Part shown: piece by piece, positions 1 to 10,900 of the stretch
Layout: each line of letters starts with the position of its first letter
Numbering within the stretch: the first letter of the stretch is position 1
Source: Pseudomonadota bacterium
GTDB taxonomy: Bacteria > Pseudomonadota > Alphaproteobacteria > Rhizobiales > MH13
Assembly (NCBI GenBank): GCA_039024915.1
Contig: JBCCPK010000004.1
Span: forward strand, 372,001 to 436,000
Direction: 5' to 3'
Length of the DNA: 64,000 nucleotides
Notes under the pieces: generated by a model
Told to the model about the DNA's origin: nothing
Seen by the model: only the letters and a program-made list of their open reading frames with translations
Database searches by the model: none
Made by a program: the position numbers and the translations under genes

Positions 1-30
1 GATCAAACTTTCAACTACGGCGAGCTTTTT

Positions 31-576
31 ATGCGCATCGAAGCCATCCCCATCGGGGACAATCCACCTCACGACGTTAACGTGCTGATTGAGGTTCCCA
101 CCGGCGGCGAACCGATCAAGTATGAGATCGAGAAGGATTCTGGCACCTTGTTTGTCGATCGTTTCTTGTACACGCCGATGCGCTACCCGGGGAACTATGG
201 GTTTGTTCCCCACACCTTGTCTGACGATGGCGATCCGATCGACGTTGTGGTTTGCAACGCACGACCGATTATTCCGGGCGCGGTGATGAACTGCCGGGTC
301 GTGGGTGCACTGATCATGGAAGATGATGGCGGGGGCGATGAGAAGCTCGTCGCCGTGCCCAGCAGCAAGCTGACCAACCGCTATGAACGGGTGCAGAACT
401 ACACCGATCTACCGCCCATTCAGATCCAGCAGGTCGAGCATTTCTTCTTGCACTACAAGGATCTCGAACCCAATAAATGGGTCAAAATTGGCCGTTGGGC
501 CGGTGTGGACGAGGCAAAGGATATGGTCAGCACCGCGATCGCCAACGCTGGTGGCAAGCGTCACGGCAGCAGCTAG
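31..576 (+). CDS. ppa: Inorganic pyrophosphatase
   Basis: Soluble family I inorganic pyrophosphatase, 181 residues, the usual length for the bacterial enzyme. It hydrolyses pyrophosphate to two phosphates in the cytoplasm and so pulls biosynthetic reactions forward. The family signature DGDPIDV is at residues 66-72, whose aspartates bind the catalytic metals. The N-terminal [13 protein letters not shown] and the segment YPGNYGFVP before the signature are also typical. The gene ends at a TAG and the next gene converges on it from the minus strand, so it appears to be the last or only gene of its unit inside the window. No clear intrinsic terminator is visible in the roughly 190 bases that follow. 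Confidence 0.97.
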   Translation: MRIEAIPIGDNPPHDVNVLIEVPTGGEPIKYEIEKDSGTLFVDRFLYTPMRYPGNYGFVPHTLSDDGDPIDVVVCNARPIIPGAVMNCRVVGALIMEDDGGGDEKLVAVPSSKLTNRYERVQNYTDLPPIQIQQVEHFFLHYKDLEPNKWVKIGRWAGVDEAKDMVSTAIANAGGKRHGSS

Positions 577-769
577 CGGAAGCGGTTGGCGCACCCCTTC
601 AGATGGCAGACCGCGCTGTCTGATCGCGGATTAAACGCCGCCCTTGGGCTCACTCCAAAGACGGTGGTCGTTTATGCTCGGAAGCTCAGCCCCACATGGC
701 TGACAAGCTGCACTTGATGAGTGTTAGCGTTTGTCTACGTGCGCGCAATGTTGATGTGTGTCTGCTTCC

Positions 770-1060
770 TTAGAACACGTTTGGATAGGCGTAGCGGACG
801 ATCAGTTGCTGCAGGAAATAGATGCCAAGCAGCAGCACGATTGGCGAAACATCGATGCCACCTAGGTTTGGCAGGAAGCGTCGTATGGGTGCCAAGAGCG
901 GCTCTGTGAGCCCGTGCACAAAACGTCCAATCGTCCCGACCACCTGATTGCGTGGATTGATGACGTTGAAGGCCAGCAGCCAGCTCATCACAGCCGAGAT
1001 GATAATCACCCACCAATAAAGGTTGAGGATGAGCATGATGACGTCCAGCACGGCCCGCAT
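770..1060 (-). CDS. YggT family integral membrane protein
   Basis: A 96-residue protein of the YggT family. The start at 1060 is chosen over upstream in-frame starts because ACAGGAGTTATCC, a strong Shine-Dalgarno, lies just before it and because family members begin with a hydrophobic helix at once (MRAVLDVIMLILNLYWW). It has two hydrophobic stretches, residues about 3-28 and 68-88, separated by the conserved loop with NPRN and EPLLAPIRRFLP. YggT proteins are small inner-membrane proteins linked in some bacteria to osmotic shock tolerance or cell-division-associated clusters; the molecular function is unknown. It converges on ppa and stands alone. Confidence 0.88.
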   Translation of the reverse strand: MRAVLDVIMLILNLYWWVIIISAVMSWLLAFNVINPRNQVVGTIGRFVHGLTEPLLAPIRRFLPNLGGIDVSPIVLLLGIYFLQQLIVRYAYPNVF

Positions 1061-1280
1061 TGGATAACTCCTGTTGTCTGGCCGCATAAAGCGGCCGGAA
1101 TCAGCGGGAAACCAAGCCCTGCTGCGTTGGTCCATGTAGGCGTTCGCTGCGGTCAGAGCAAGGCGCTGGATATTGCAGAGCACAACTCGATGTTCGCAAG
1201 TCGTCGGGCCCGCTGGCGGGGCTGTGGTGTCCGTTGATCTCGATAATGATTGAAGCGGGCTCTGACTGCACAGGACCTGC

Positions 1281-1309
1281 TTGACAGCGCGCTGGCCGCA
1301 GCCCTAGAT
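1281..1309 (+). promoter_or_regulatory. Predicted sigma-70 promoter of tRNA-Ala
   Basis: TTGACA at 1281-1286, a 17-base spacer, then CTAGAT at 1304-1309. The -35 is a perfect consensus and CTAGAT is a good -10. The expected transcription start near 1316 lies about 40 bases before the tRNA, which suits a short 5' leader. The assignment is from sequence only. Confidence 0.6.
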
Positions 1310-1354
1310 CGGCGCTCCTGGATCAAGGTTCGTACGTGATCCTTGCGCCTGATG

Positions 1355-1430
<76 letters not shown>

Positions 1431-1750
1431 TTTGCCATTTGCATGGTCTCAAGTGCCCCTAAATCCCTGAATGGCAACGCACTTTTCTTGGCTCTAGTAC
1501 CCTCATTTCGGCAGCATGGGATTTGGCCCGCGAAGGCCAGTTTCAGGACCGTTCTCCGCAAGGTGATGTTGCCGCTTTCCCAGAGTTTCGTGGGGTTTGC
1601 GAGGAACGTCAGGACCGGCAAGTTTTTCATCCCACTTACCCTTTGGAGCAGCCTGAAGGGCGAGCTTTTCGCCTAAGAGCGCCATTGCTCTTCAATGGAC
1701 TCGAGTTTTCCGCTTTCAGCGCAGATCAAGCAAACCCAACAGTGTTCAAC
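1431..1750 (-). pseudogene. Decayed C-terminal fragment of a serine site-specific recombinase
   Basis: Read on the minus strand, fragments in different frames join into the conserved tail of large serine recombinases/resolvases. One frame gives [18 protein letters not shown] (about 1673-1620). The next gives [17 protein letters not shown], then [18 protein letters not shown] and ALPFRDLG (about 1624-1450). This matches the family pattern of FLANPWKLW followed by RRTVLKLAF and RNEGFRT. The frame shifts near 1620-1630, stops lie upstream, and there is no catalytic resolvase domain, so it is a dead remnant. Its position directly against the tRNA 3' end suggests an old integration event. The identification is from recalled family motifs and has not been searched. 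Confidence 0.55.
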
Positions 1751-1764
1751 GGGTTTCTACGAAA

Positions 1765-1794
1765 TTGAATAAGGCTCAAACTGCGTCATTATAG
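1765..1794 (+). promoter_or_regulatory. Possible promoter of the HTH/ion-transport operon
   Basis: TTGAAT at 1765-1770, 18 bases, then TTATAG at 1789-1794. It is the only reasonable sigma-70-like pair in the region before the first operon gene at 1852. The match is moderate. Confidence 0.35.
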
Positions 1795-1814
1795 ACTGAG
1801 TGTGCATAGCTTTT

Positions 1815-1838
1815 GTGCTGCTCAAGACAAAGCAGCAC
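1815..1838 (+). promoter_or_regulatory. 8-bp inverted repeat before the HTH gene (operator or leader hairpin)
   Basis: GTGCTGCT (1815-1822) and AGCAGCAC (1831-1838) form a perfect dyad around an 8-base loop. It lies just upstream of the ribosome binding site (GGAGGG, 1842-1847) of the small DNA-binding protein, so it could be its own operator or an RNA hairpin controlling translation. Confidence 0.4.
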
Positions 1839-1851
1839 TGCGGAGGGTCTC

Positions 1852-2061
1852 ATGCTTAGCAAGCCTTTTCTGACGACCCATGAGATCGCTGACCTCCTAA
1901 AGGTTGGTGAGCAAACGGTCCGCACGTGGATCCATCACAAGGAACTGCGCGCGGTGAAGCTCGGGCGCGAATACCGTGTTGCGGTCAAGGATCTCGAAGC
2001 TTTCGTGAACGCCCATGCCACGCGTGATGCCGATTGGGACAAGGCTGGAGCAACGTCCTAG
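1852..2061 (+). CDS. Small helix-turn-helix (excisionase/BldC-type) DNA-binding protein
   Basis: A 69-residue protein made almost wholly of one winged-helix domain of the excisionase/MerR-like type (HTH_17). The pattern is FLTTHEIADLLKVGEQTVRTWI, a basic wing with KLGREYRVAVKDLEAFV, and a short acidic tail. The start at 1852 follows GGAGGG at good spacing. Family members bind short DNA repeats and act as recombination directionality factors or small transcription regulators. Here it precedes an ion-transport operon with only two bases between its stop and the next ATG, so autogenous regulation of that operon is my inference. A recombinase remnant lies about 100 bases upstream, so descent from a phage-type excisionase is also possible. 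Confidence 0.75.
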   Translation: MLSKPFLTTHEIADLLKVGEQTVRTWIHHKELRAVKLGREYRVAVKDLEAFVNAHATRDADWDKAGATS

Positions 2062-2063
2062 CG

Positions 2064-4853
2064 ATGAACCAGAACGTCCCCCTCCAAGAACAACGTGCGA
2101 GCCGTTTGGAAACCGGTTTCAGTAAGGGTTCGAACCCTTACTCCTCTGCCGATTGGCACGGCCGCTCGGTGGCGGAAACCATCGAAAGTCTGGGAACCTC
2201 GCCCAACGGACTGACCGCCGATGCCGCTGTAAGCCGCCTCCGTGAGGCCGGCCCTAACAGGCTTCCTGAACCCGCGCGCGACGGTCCGCTTCGGAGGTTT
2301 GCCCGTCAATTTCAAAACCTGCTGATCTACGTCCTGCTGGCCGCCGCTACGGTGACGGCACTGTTGGGTCACTTCGTCGACACGGCGGTCATCCTGGCGG
2401 TCGTGGTGGTCAACGCCGTCATCGGGTTCGTGCAGGAGGGTCGCGCTGAACAGGCGCTTGCGGCCATTCGCGAGATGCTCGCCCCTGCCGCTCGCGTGAT
2501 CCGCAACGGAGGCCGACTGACCGTTGAAGCTGAGGACCTTGTGCCCGGCGACCTCGTTTTGCTCGAACCAGGCGATAAGGTTCCCGCTGATCTGCGGCTC
2601 ACGCAGACCAATGCGCTGCGTGTTCAGGAAGCCGTGTTAACCGGCGAGTCTATGCCCGTCGAAAAAGGCACGGTGCCTGTCGATCCCACTGTGCCGTTGG
2701 GCGATCGGCTTTCTATGGCCTATAGCGGTTCGATGGTGACTGCCGGCACCGGCCGAGGCATCATTGTAGCGACCGGCGGCGATACAGAGGTTGGGCGGAT
2801 CACCGGCTTACTGGGCCAAGTGGAAGTCGTCACCACGCCGCTGCTCAAACAGATGGAGCAATTCGCCCGCACCATCACGATGGTCATCCTGGCAATTGCA
2901 GCCGGTATCCTTGGCTTCGGCTTCTTTGTCGCTCAGATGGCGTTTGGCGAGATATTCCTTGCAGTGGTCGGGCTTGCCGTCGCGGCGATCCCAGAGGGCC
3001 TGCCGGCTATTCTGACCGTTACACTTGCGATCGGGGTGCAGGGAATGGCGCGGCGGCGGGCGATCGTGCGCAGGCTGCCCGCCATTGAAGCGCTCGGCTC
3101 CGTTTCGGTGATATGCTCAGATAAGACGGGCACGCTCACCTGCAACGAGATGACGGTTGCGTCTGTGGCGACTGCACGTCGTGTCTTCACGCTAACCGGT
3201 GCAGGATACGATCCCGATGGGCGGGTTGAGCAGGACGGCAAGCCTGTTGATCCGATGGATCATCCCTTGCTCCAGGACTTGGCGGTTGGGGCGGCGCTCT
3301 GCAACGATGCGGATTTGATCCAGTCCGATGGCAGTTGGTCGATCGTCGGTGATCCAATGGAAGGCGCGCTGGTTACCTTCGCCAACAAGGTCGGGCTAGA
3401 AACGTCCGTCCTGCGCGCTCAGAATCCACAAACCGACGCGATTCCCTTCGATGCGCAACACCGGTTCATGGCGAGTTTGCATCACGATCATGAGGGCGAG
3501 GCCACCATCCACGTTAAGGGCGCGCCGGAACGTATCATATCAATGTGCACCCGCCAGCACGGCGATGGCGATGGTGTTGCCGACCAAGCCATCGACCCCG
3601 CCTACTGGCAGGCCCGGTCCGAAGAAATCGCCTCAAAAGGCCAGCGCGTTTTGGCCATCGCAACCAGGCGCGCCAATCCCGGGGCGCGGAGCCTTACCTT
3701 TGATGATGTGCAAAGCGGTCTGACGCTGTTGGGGTTGGTCGGTCTTATCGATCCGCCTAGGCCTGAAGCCATAAAGGCCGTTGCGGCATGTCGGGCTGCT
3801 GGTATTTCCGTCAAAATGATCACTGGTGACCATGCCGGGACCGCTGGCGCCATTGCGCGAGATCTGGGCCTTGCGAACACGCGCGCAGTTGTCACCGGCG
3901 CCGACCTCGATACCTTCTCGCCCGAAATGCTGCGGGCGCGGGTTGCAGATACCGATGTGTTTGCTCGCACCAGCCCCGAACACAAGCTGCGCCTCGTCGA
4001 AGCCCTGCAGGCCCAAGGTCATGCCGTGGCCATGACGGGCGATGGTGTCAACGATACGCCCGCGTTGAAGCGCGCCGATATCGGCATTGCAATGGGTAAG
4101 ACGGGCACCGAAGCCGCCAAGGAGGCTGCCGAGATCGTGCTCGCAGATGATAATTTTGCGACTATTGCTGAGGCCGTACGATCTGGGCGCGCTGTGTACG
4201 ATAATCTCAAGAAGGCAATCACCTTCCTGCTGCCCGTCAATGGTGGCGAGGCGCTCGCGCTCATCACAGCGCTTCTGCTTGGTCTCACCTTGCCCATCAC
4301 GCCCGTGCAGATCCTTTGGGTCAACATGGTTAGCTCGGTTGTTCTGGCGATGGCGCTCGCGTTTGAGGCACCCGAACCGGGAATCATGAGCCGCCCCCCA
4401 CGCGATGCGGCCGAGCCAATTCTCTCCCGGTTCGTGCTGTGGCGGGTCATGTTCGTCTCGGTCCTGTTTTCGGCGGGTATCTTCGGCATGTTCACCTGGG
4501 CTCGGGCGAGCGGAGCCACCTTGGAGGAAGCCCGCACCATCGCGGTCAACACGCTCGTCGTGATGGAGATCTTTTACCTCTTCTCGGTACGGTTCCTGAA
4601 TACCAGCTCGCTGTCGCTGAAGGCTGTTCTCGGCACCAAGCCGGTGCTCATCGCGATCGCCGCTGTCACCGTCCTTCAGTTCGCGTTCACCTATGCTCCG
4701 TTCATGGAAGCGTTATTCGACACACGACCGTTGAGCCTTACGCAGGGTTTGACGGTCATTGCCGCAGGGCCCCTTCTGCTCATCATACTTGAGATCGAAA
4801 AAGCAGTCCGCGCGCAGCTTGTCACCGGCAGCAAGCACCAAGTTTCCGCATGA
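2064..4853 (+). CDS. P-type cation-transporting ATPase (P2A, Ca2+-ATPase-like)
   Basis: A 929-residue HAD-type P-type ATPase of the inner membrane that pumps a cation at the expense of ATP. Visible motifs are TGES at residue 193 (actuator domain), PEGLP at about 310 in TM4 (typical of Ca2+/Na+ pumps, unlike the CPC of heavy-metal pumps), DKTGTLT with the phosphorylated Asp353, and GDGVND at about 659. The N-terminal cation_ATPase_N segment and about ten membrane helices complete the fold. The ATG at 2064 is preferred to a TTG 30 bases upstream that would overlap the previous gene. It overlaps the antiporter gene by ATGA, so the two are translationally coupled. The transported ion (Ca2+, Na+, K+ or Mg2+) cannot be decided from motifs alone. 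Confidence 0.93.
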   Translation: MNQNVPLQEQRASRLETGFSKGSNPYSSADWHGRSVAETIESLGTSPNGLTADAAVSRLREAGPNRLPEPARDGPLRRFARQFQNLLIYVLLAAATVTALLGHFVDTAVILAVVVVNAVIGFVQEGRAEQALAAIREMLAPAARVIRNGGRLTVEAEDLVPGDLVLLEPGDKVPADLRLTQTNALRVQEAVLTGESMPVEKGTVPVDPTVPLGDRLSMAYSGSMVTAGTGRGIIVATGGDTEVGRITGLLGQVEVVTTPLLKQMEQFARTITMVILAIAAGILGFGFFVAQMAFGEIFLAVVGLAVAAIPEGLPAILTVTLAIGVQGMARRRAIVRRLPAIEALGSVSVICSDKTGTLTCNEMTVASVATARRVFTLTGAGYDPDGRVEQDGKPVDPMDHPLLQDLAVGAALCNDADLIQSDGSWSIVGDPMEGALVTFANKVGLETSVLRAQNPQTDAIPFDAQHRFMASLHHDHEGEATIHVKGAPERIISMCTRQHGDGDGVADQAIDPAYWQARSEEIASKGQRVLAIATRRANPGARSLTFDDVQSGLTLLGLVGLIDPPRPEAIKAVAACRAAGISVKMITGDHAGTAGAIARDLGLANTRAVVTGADLDTFSPEMLRARVADTDVFARTSPEHKLRLVEALQAQGHAVAMTGDGVNDTPALKRADIGIAMGKTGTEAAKEAAEIVLADDNFATIAEAVRSGRAVYDNLKKAITFLLPVNGGEALALITALLLGLTLPITPVQILWVNMVSSVVLAMALAFEAPEPGIMSRPPRDAAEPILSRFVLWRVMFVSVLFSAGIFGMFTWARASGATLEEARTIAVNTLVVMEIFYLFSVRFLNTSSLSLKAVLGTKPVLIAIAAVTVLQFAFTYAPFMEALFDTRPLSLTQGLTVIAAGPLLLIILEIEKAVRAQLVTGSKHQVSA

Positions 4854-6574
4854 CCGCGGCAATCGAAGGCTACTTATTCTATGAGATTGCCGCACTGCTG
4901 GTGCTGGCAGCGGGGCTTGGCTTTGTCGGTTTGATACTCCGGCAGCCTTTGATCGTCAGCTTCATCGCGGTGGGCATCATCGCAGGGCCATCAGTCCTGA
5001 ATATCGCCCGCTCGGACGCGCAGATCGACCTGCTGGCCGAACTTGGTATTGCGGTTCTTCTGTTCCTCGTTGGCCTGAAGCTCGACTTCAAACTGGTGCG
5101 AACGCTTGGGCCCGTGGCGCTGCTCACTGGTCTTGGGCAGGTGGTTTTCACCACCGTGTTTGGTTTTCTACTTGCTCTCGCTCTGGGGCTCGATGCGCGC
5201 ACTGCGCTCTACGTCGCCATCGCGCTGACCTTTTCTTCCACCATCATCATCGTGAAGCTCTTGTCCGACAAGCGCGAGATCGATGCCCTGCACGGTCGGA
5301 TCGCACTGGGGTTTCTGATCGTGCAGGACATCGTTGTGGTCATCGCCATGATAGCGCTTTCGGCTATCGGGGTTGGCGGGGGTGCTGGTGGTGATGGCTC
5401 GCTGGGCGATGTTTTGCAGGTTCTTGGCTACGGCGTCGCGATGCTGTTTGCGGTCATCGTCTTCATTCGCTTTGTCGCGAACCCGCTTGTCGAGCGATTG
5501 TCACGCGCGCCCGAGCTGTTGGTGTCATTCGCAATCGGATGGGCTGCATTGCTTGCGGCGGTGGGACACTATCTTGGGTTCGGCAAGGAGCTTGGCGGCT
5601 TGCTCGCTGGGGTGTCCCTGGCCTCAACGCCGTTTCGCGAAGCGATCGCCGCCCGCCTGGCCTCCCTGCGCGACTTCCTGTTGCTGTTCTTTTTCATTGC
5701 GCTGGGAGCCTCTCTTGATCTGAGCGTCCTGGGCGCGAGTGTCGGACCGGCACTGGTCCTTTCGCTTTTTGTCCTCATAGGCAACCCGCTCATCGTGCTG
5801 ATCATTATGAGTGTGATGGGGTACCGGAAGCGAACGGGATTTCTGGCTGGCTTGACAGTTGCGCAGATCAGCGAGTTCTCACTCATCTTCATGGCGATGG
5901 GCGTCTCGATCGGGCACGTCGCCGACGAAGCGCTTGGTCTTGTGACTTTGGTGGGGCTGATCACCATCGCTGCGTCCACCTACATGATCACCTACTCGCA
6001 TCAGATCTACGATCGGCTGGAGCCTTTCCTCGGTATCTTTGAACGCAAGCGGCTGAACGATGCCCGCGAAGGCGCGGCCGGCCATGCCAACGCTCACGAC
6101 GTTATCCTGTTCGGCCTTGGCCGCTATGGCCTTGCCATTGCCAGCGCACTGGAGAAAAGAGGCAAGACCGTCCTTGGCGTCGATTTCAGTCCGGAGGCGG
6201 TGCGGTTTGCTCAAGAGCGCGGTCTTAAGGCGCTTTTCGGCGACGCAACGGACCCCGAGTTCCTATCGCACCTGTCGCTGAACAACGCAGACTGGCTCGT
6301 CCTGGCAGTACCGGAACATGCCACCGGCGTGACCCATTATGACCCGCGCCGCGCCCTCCTGCGCGCCGCTCGCGATCTGGGCTATACCGGTCGGGTTGCG
6401 GTGGCTGCTCACCTCGATCAGGACAATGAAAACCTCAGCGCGCTGCATGCCGACCTGGTCCTCATGCCCTACCGGGATGCTGCGTCCGCCGCCGCGAGTA
6501 TGATCCTTGCGGGAGAACCAGAACCGGTCACGCCCGCCGAAGACCCCTTGCAGCAGAAAGCCCTTGTTTCATGA
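4850..6574 (+). CDS. Monovalent cation:proton antiporter with RCK/TrkA-N domain (KefB-like, CPA2)
   Basis: A 574-residue CPA2 family antiporter. Residues about 5-390 form the Na+/H+ exchanger membrane domain with a dozen hydrophobic segments. From about residue 415 follows a Rossmann regulator-of-K+-conductance domain with the nucleotide motif GLGRYG and the acidic end of the second strand (VLGVDFS). This architecture is that of KefB/KefC and YbaL, which exchange K+ or Na+ for protons under control of a bound nucleotide. Its ATG sits in the ATGA that ends the P-type ATPase gene, and its own stop overlaps the next start in the same way, so the three genes form one tightly coupled unit. Confidence 0.92.
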   Translation: MTAAIEGYLFYEIAALLVLAAGLGFVGLILRQPLIVSFIAVGIIAGPSVLNIARSDAQIDLLAELGIAVLLFLVGLKLDFKLVRTLGPVALLTGLGQVVFTTVFGFLLALALGLDARTALYVAIALTFSSTIIIVKLLSDKREIDALHGRIALGFLIVQDIVVVIAMIALSAIGVGGGAGGDGSLGDVLQVLGYGVAMLFAVIVFIRFVANPLVERLSRAPELLVSFAIGWAALLAAVGHYLGFGKELGGLLAGVSLASTPFREAIAARLASLRDFLLLFFFIALGASLDLSVLGASVGPALVLSLFVLIGNPLIVLIIMSVMGYRKRTGFLAGLTVAQISEFSLIFMAMGVSIGHVADEALGLVTLVGLITIAASTYMITYSHQIYDRLEPFLGIFERKRLNDAREGAAGHANAHDVILFGLGRYGLAIASALEKRGKTVLGVDFSPEAVRFAQERGLKALFGDATDPEFLSHLSLNNADWLVLAVPEHATGVTHYDPRRALLRAARDLGYTGRVAVAAHLDQDNENLSALHADLVLMPYRDAASAAASMILAGEPEPVTPAEDPLQQKALVS

Positions 6575-7536
6575 GCCCACACTCCATCAAACGCGTGTTG
6601 ATCATTGATGCGCCTGGAGAAGATTCCGGCACTTTGCGCGCTGGGCTCGCCTTCGCCGATCGCGTTGGCGCCGAGGTCATGGTGATGGTCGCCACACCTA
6701 TCCCAACAAACTTGCGACCGCTGCTGCCGCAGCTTGGTCTGTCTGGTGATGAAGTATGGTCCCGCCTGAAGCAGTCCAAGGCGAACGATATGAACACCAA
6801 GCTAACCGAGCTCTTCCCTGGTCGCGAGATTCCGGTGTTGGTTGCGGTGGGCAAGCCTTACATGGAAATCGTGCATGCAGTGAAGGCGCACGGCATCGAT
6901 CTAGTGGTGAAGATCGCCGAGGAACTTGAGGAAAGCTCGGACCATGTTTTCGCCAGCACGGATCAACATCTCTTGCGGAAATGCCCATGCAAAGTGTGGC
7001 TGCGCCAGCCGCGCGGGGAAATTGAGCACAGGCATGTGTTGGCGGCCCTTGATGTCGACTTTGACGATGCAGAAGAGCCCGAAACCTTGCGCGAACTGAA
7101 CGCCAGTATCCTGCGCACAGCACTCGCCTTTGCCCAGGGTACCGATGCAAAGGTGCATGTGCTTCATGCCTTTGAGCCGCCGAGCCTTGCACTGCTCGAA
7201 GCACTTTTTCCGGAGAAGAAACTCGGGCGTGGCGATCGCTTCGCCGAACTAACCGCCGAAAGGCTCCAAGCTCTCGAAGCGCTCGGGGCGCAGGTGGCGG
7301 CAGGTACAGACGAAGTTGCTCCACCGATCAGCTACCACGTGCTTCAGGGTGATCCGCGAAAGGTGATCGCGCACGCGGTCGATGATCTAGCGATCGCCTA
7401 TTTGGTTATGGGAACGGTCGCCCGGACCGGGCTTGAGGGCGTCATTATCGGTAATACCGCCGAAGATACGCAGAACAGCGTCGCGCGATCGTTGGTGGCC
7501 GTGAAGCCGGCTGGCTTTGTATCGCCGCTCAAGTAG
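6571..7536 (+). CDS. Tandem universal stress protein (two UspA domains)
   Basis: A 321-residue cytoplasmic protein with two UspA domains, residues about 5-150 and 155-316. The second ends with the ATP-binding signature MGTVARTGLEGVIIGNTAE. The first has a less conserved version of this motif and may not bind nucleotide. Tandem Usp proteins accompany stress adaptation and ion transport genes; here the start overlaps the antiporter stop (ATGA), which places it in the same operon. A role in sensing energy or ion stress for the pump and antiporter is inferred from this coupling. Confidence 0.9.
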   Translation: MSPHSIKRVLIIDAPGEDSGTLRAGLAFADRVGAEVMVMVATPIPTNLRPLLPQLGLSGDEVWSRLKQSKANDMNTKLTELFPGREIPVLVAVGKPYMEIVHAVKAHGIDLVVKIAEELEESSDHVFASTDQHLLRKCPCKVWLRQPRGEIEHRHVLAALDVDFDDAEEPETLRELNASILRTALAFAQGTDAKVHVLHAFEPPSLALLEALFPEKKLGRGDRFAELTAERLQALEALGAQVAAGTDEVAPPISYHVLQGDPRKVIAHAVDDLAIAYLVMGTVARTGLEGVIIGNTAEDTQNSVARSLVAVKPAGFVSPLK

Positions 7537-7977
7537 CTGGCTTGTCCGTCGGCTGTCTCGTTGATCTTGAGATGCACAGCGCATCCGTCGGTACCCATAC
7601 ACGCTGCGCGCAGCCTTCGGCGTAGCGCGTGTTGAGAAAGGCGATCATTCTATCGCATCAGTTCTCCTACCGTTCTGAATTGGACCAAGAGATACTGATT
7701 GAAGGGGACTGTCGAGCAACATCGCCGGAACATTCAGGCCTTGAGCTATTCGCAGATAGCGCCCCGTCACTGAAGCCCACCGTAAATCTTGATCCGTGGT
7801 TCCAGGCTAATGCGGCCGGCAACGTGGCCTTCTTGTTCGCCACATTGTCCTTGCTATCGAGCCCGGCGCGCAAGTTTGACTGGCCAATGGTATCCCGATC
7901 CATCTACTAACCATGCGGAAAGGGCTGAATAAGCTGCTTAAGAGCGACCGGCGCTGGTCAGAGACGAGGAGTTTCCC
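7537..7977 (+). other. Intergenic stretch without a supported gene
   Basis: About 440 bases between the stress-protein gene and RTX protein 1. Short open frames exist on both strands (7629-7910 plus, 7667-7903 minus), but neither has a convincing ribosome binding site, known motif or normal protein character. GACGAGGAG at 7963-7971 is the ribosome binding site of the RTX gene. A gene remnant cannot be excluded. Confidence 0.5.
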
Positions 7978-10900
7978 GTGGCAACTGTAACAACGCTTGT
8001 GGGCGGCATCATCCCAGGAGCCTCAGGCGGCCAAATCTGGGGCCTTCAAAGCAGCCCAAGTAATGTAACCGGAACAATCCAAGTCGCAACGTCCTCGGTC
8101 TTTGCTTGGCAGAGCACCGATGGTCACACCGTTACGCTCCTCGGATCGTTTACTTACGGTAACGGCACAAGCTCTGCACCGACGAGTGGTACGGTCACAG
8201 AAGCGCGTATGGATGGAGACAGCAATAGCTCTATCGATATGCTCATCGACTATGCGAGCGCGCCAGCAGCCATCAATTCCAACATGTTCTCCACCAGCTC
8301 GTTCGGATTCCTGCGTGGGTACTTCGATCAGGCCGATTCAATAACGCTGAATGGCACACTTACAGGTGGGTTCTTCTTTTCGGATGGCTTCGACGCCTTT
8401 GCCGATACGCTGAACATAAACACAACCGGGGTATTTTACGGCGACTTGAGCGCGGTTTCCACTGATGGGACGGTCACAGCTTCTGATACCATAACGATCA
8501 ACACTGACGGGTCCGTCACGGTCATAGGCGACTCGCAGATGGCTGGGAACACTGGCAGCACGACGCGGACCATAACGTTTGCCGGCGACATCATCACCGA
8601 CATTTCGTCCAATGCGAACGCGAGCGTCACACTGATCGGTGACGTCGACGACGCTATCAATTTCTTCACCGATTACATTCTCATCTTCGGCAACGACACG
8701 CTGATGGGCGGGGGTACCGACAATACGCTGATTGGCGATATGCAGCTGTCAGCAGACCTTTCGAGCAATGCCTCCAATATCGAGTTGCGTGGCGGCGCGG
8801 ATAATATCGATGGTGGAGGTGGCAACGATACGCTGATCGGCGACGTGCAGACGCTTATCGGTGGCGTCGCGTTTTTTGGTGGCGCCGACACGCTTCGTGG
8901 CTTCACCGGCAACGACATCATCTACGGTGATTACGAACAGAACCTTGGTGGAGGCGTCGTGATCGCTTCAGGCGGCGACGATGTGCTGACCGGTGAGGAC
9001 GGGAACGACCTTCTGTTCGGCCAAGAGGGCAACGATGACCTCGACGGCGGTGCCGATGATGACGTGCTGGATGGTGGCCCTGGCAACGATATCCTTAATG
9101 GTGGGGCAGAAGGCGCGGTAGGCGACACAGCAAGCTATGCGAGTGCGCCCTCGGCGGTGACGGTCAGCCTGGCGATCACGACCAACCAAAACACGATCGG
9201 GGCGGGCATCGACCGCCTCATCGATATTGAGAACCTGATAGGCTCGGCCCACAACGATACGCTGACCGGTGACACGGGCGACAACACCCTCGAAGGTGGC
9301 TTGGGCAACGATAACCTCGATGGCGGGACCGGTGATGATACCGCTTCCTACGCCAATGCAACGGCTGGGGTCACGGTCGACCTGGCTGTGACGAGCGCTC
9401 AGAACACCGGTGGCTCGGGTACCGACACCCTCAGGAATATTCAGAACCTCGTCGGTTCCGCGCACAACGATACGTTGTTTGGAAACACCTCGAACAACAT
9501 CATCCATGGCGGCGATGGCGACGACATCATTCTGCTTTCCAGCAGCTTATCGGGTTTTCCGATGCCAGGGAAAGATGCGTTTTTCGGCGAGGATGGCGAC
9601 GACACCATCGGGTTCGCACTGGTTGGGGTTGGACAGGGAAATCTTGGCTCTGGCCACTTCATGGATGGTGGCGACCACACCGATACGTTCGTTTTCGAGA
9701 CCTACAGTTCAGCCTATCGAGCAGACCTTGAGGCCGAGGAGTTTGTTCAGCTGTCGAACGGCTCCCTGATTGCCGATATTTTCAACTTCGAGAACGTCAG
9801 CGGCGGCAATGGCGCCGATGTGTTGGCCGGAAACAATGAGATCAACCATCTCAAGGGCAACAGTGGCGATGATACCATCGAAGGCCGCGGAAATGCGGAT
9901 GTGCTCGAGGGCGGTGCAAACGGTTCAGCTGGTGACACGCTCAGCTATGAGAGCTCTCTATCCGCAGTCACCGTCAACCTGGATACGGGTATATCGTCTG
10001 GCGGCGATGCCGCAGGCGACACCTTTTCAGGGTTTGAAAACCTGACCGGCTCCGCACACGAGGATAATCTGAGCGGAGACATCAGCGCCAATACCATTCT
10101 GGGTCGCGGTGGGTCAGATGTGATCGAAGGTGGCCCGGGTGCAGACGTTTTGGATGGTGGGTCGAACGGCTCCTTCGGCGATACGCTCAGCTATGCGAGT
10201 TCAGTTTCGGGCGTTGCAATCAACCTTGCGATCGGCATCGCATCGGGAGGCGACGCAACGGGCGACTTCATCGCAGGCTTCGAAAATGTGACCGGTTCAA
10301 GTTCAAGCGATACCTTGATCGGGGATACAGCAGTCAACAGGCTGTCGGGAGGAAGTGGCAATGATACGATTGAAGGTGGGGGTGGCGGCGATATTCTCGA
10401 TGGCGGTGGAGGCGGCTCAGCGGGAGACACGCTCACCTATGAAAGCTCTTCGGCTGGGGTCACCGTCGATCTGAATGCTGGCACGGCAAGCGGTGGTGAT
10501 GCAACGGGCGATACCTTCTCTGACTTCGAAAACCTGACGGGTTCGAACCATTCGGATGCACTCACCGGTGATGATGAGAATAACGTCCTGTCTGGCCTTG
10601 AGGGGAACGATGTCCTGCTTGGCGGAGGGGGTGTCGATGAGCTCCGTGGCGATGACGGGGCCGATGTCGCCAATGGCGATGATGGCGCCGATACGCTCGA
10701 TGGTGGTGCAGGCGATGATACGCTGAACGGCAACATCGGCAACGACAACGTCCATGGTGGCGCGGGCAACGATACTCTGCGCGGTCAGAACGGGACCGAT
10801 GAGCTGAACGGTGATGCCGGGCAGGACACCCTTGAGGGCGGGGCTGGAACAGACACGCTCAATGGTGGCGATGATGATGATGTGCTCAATGGCGGCGGCG

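Noticed and set aside
4019-4552. Minus-strand frame of 177 residues within the P-type ATPase
   Set aside because: A shadow of a strongly conserved plus-strand gene, without start signals.
7629-7910. Overlapping short frames on both strands in the gap before RTX protein 1
   Set aside because: No ribosome binding site, no recognisable motif, and neither strand stands out as coding.
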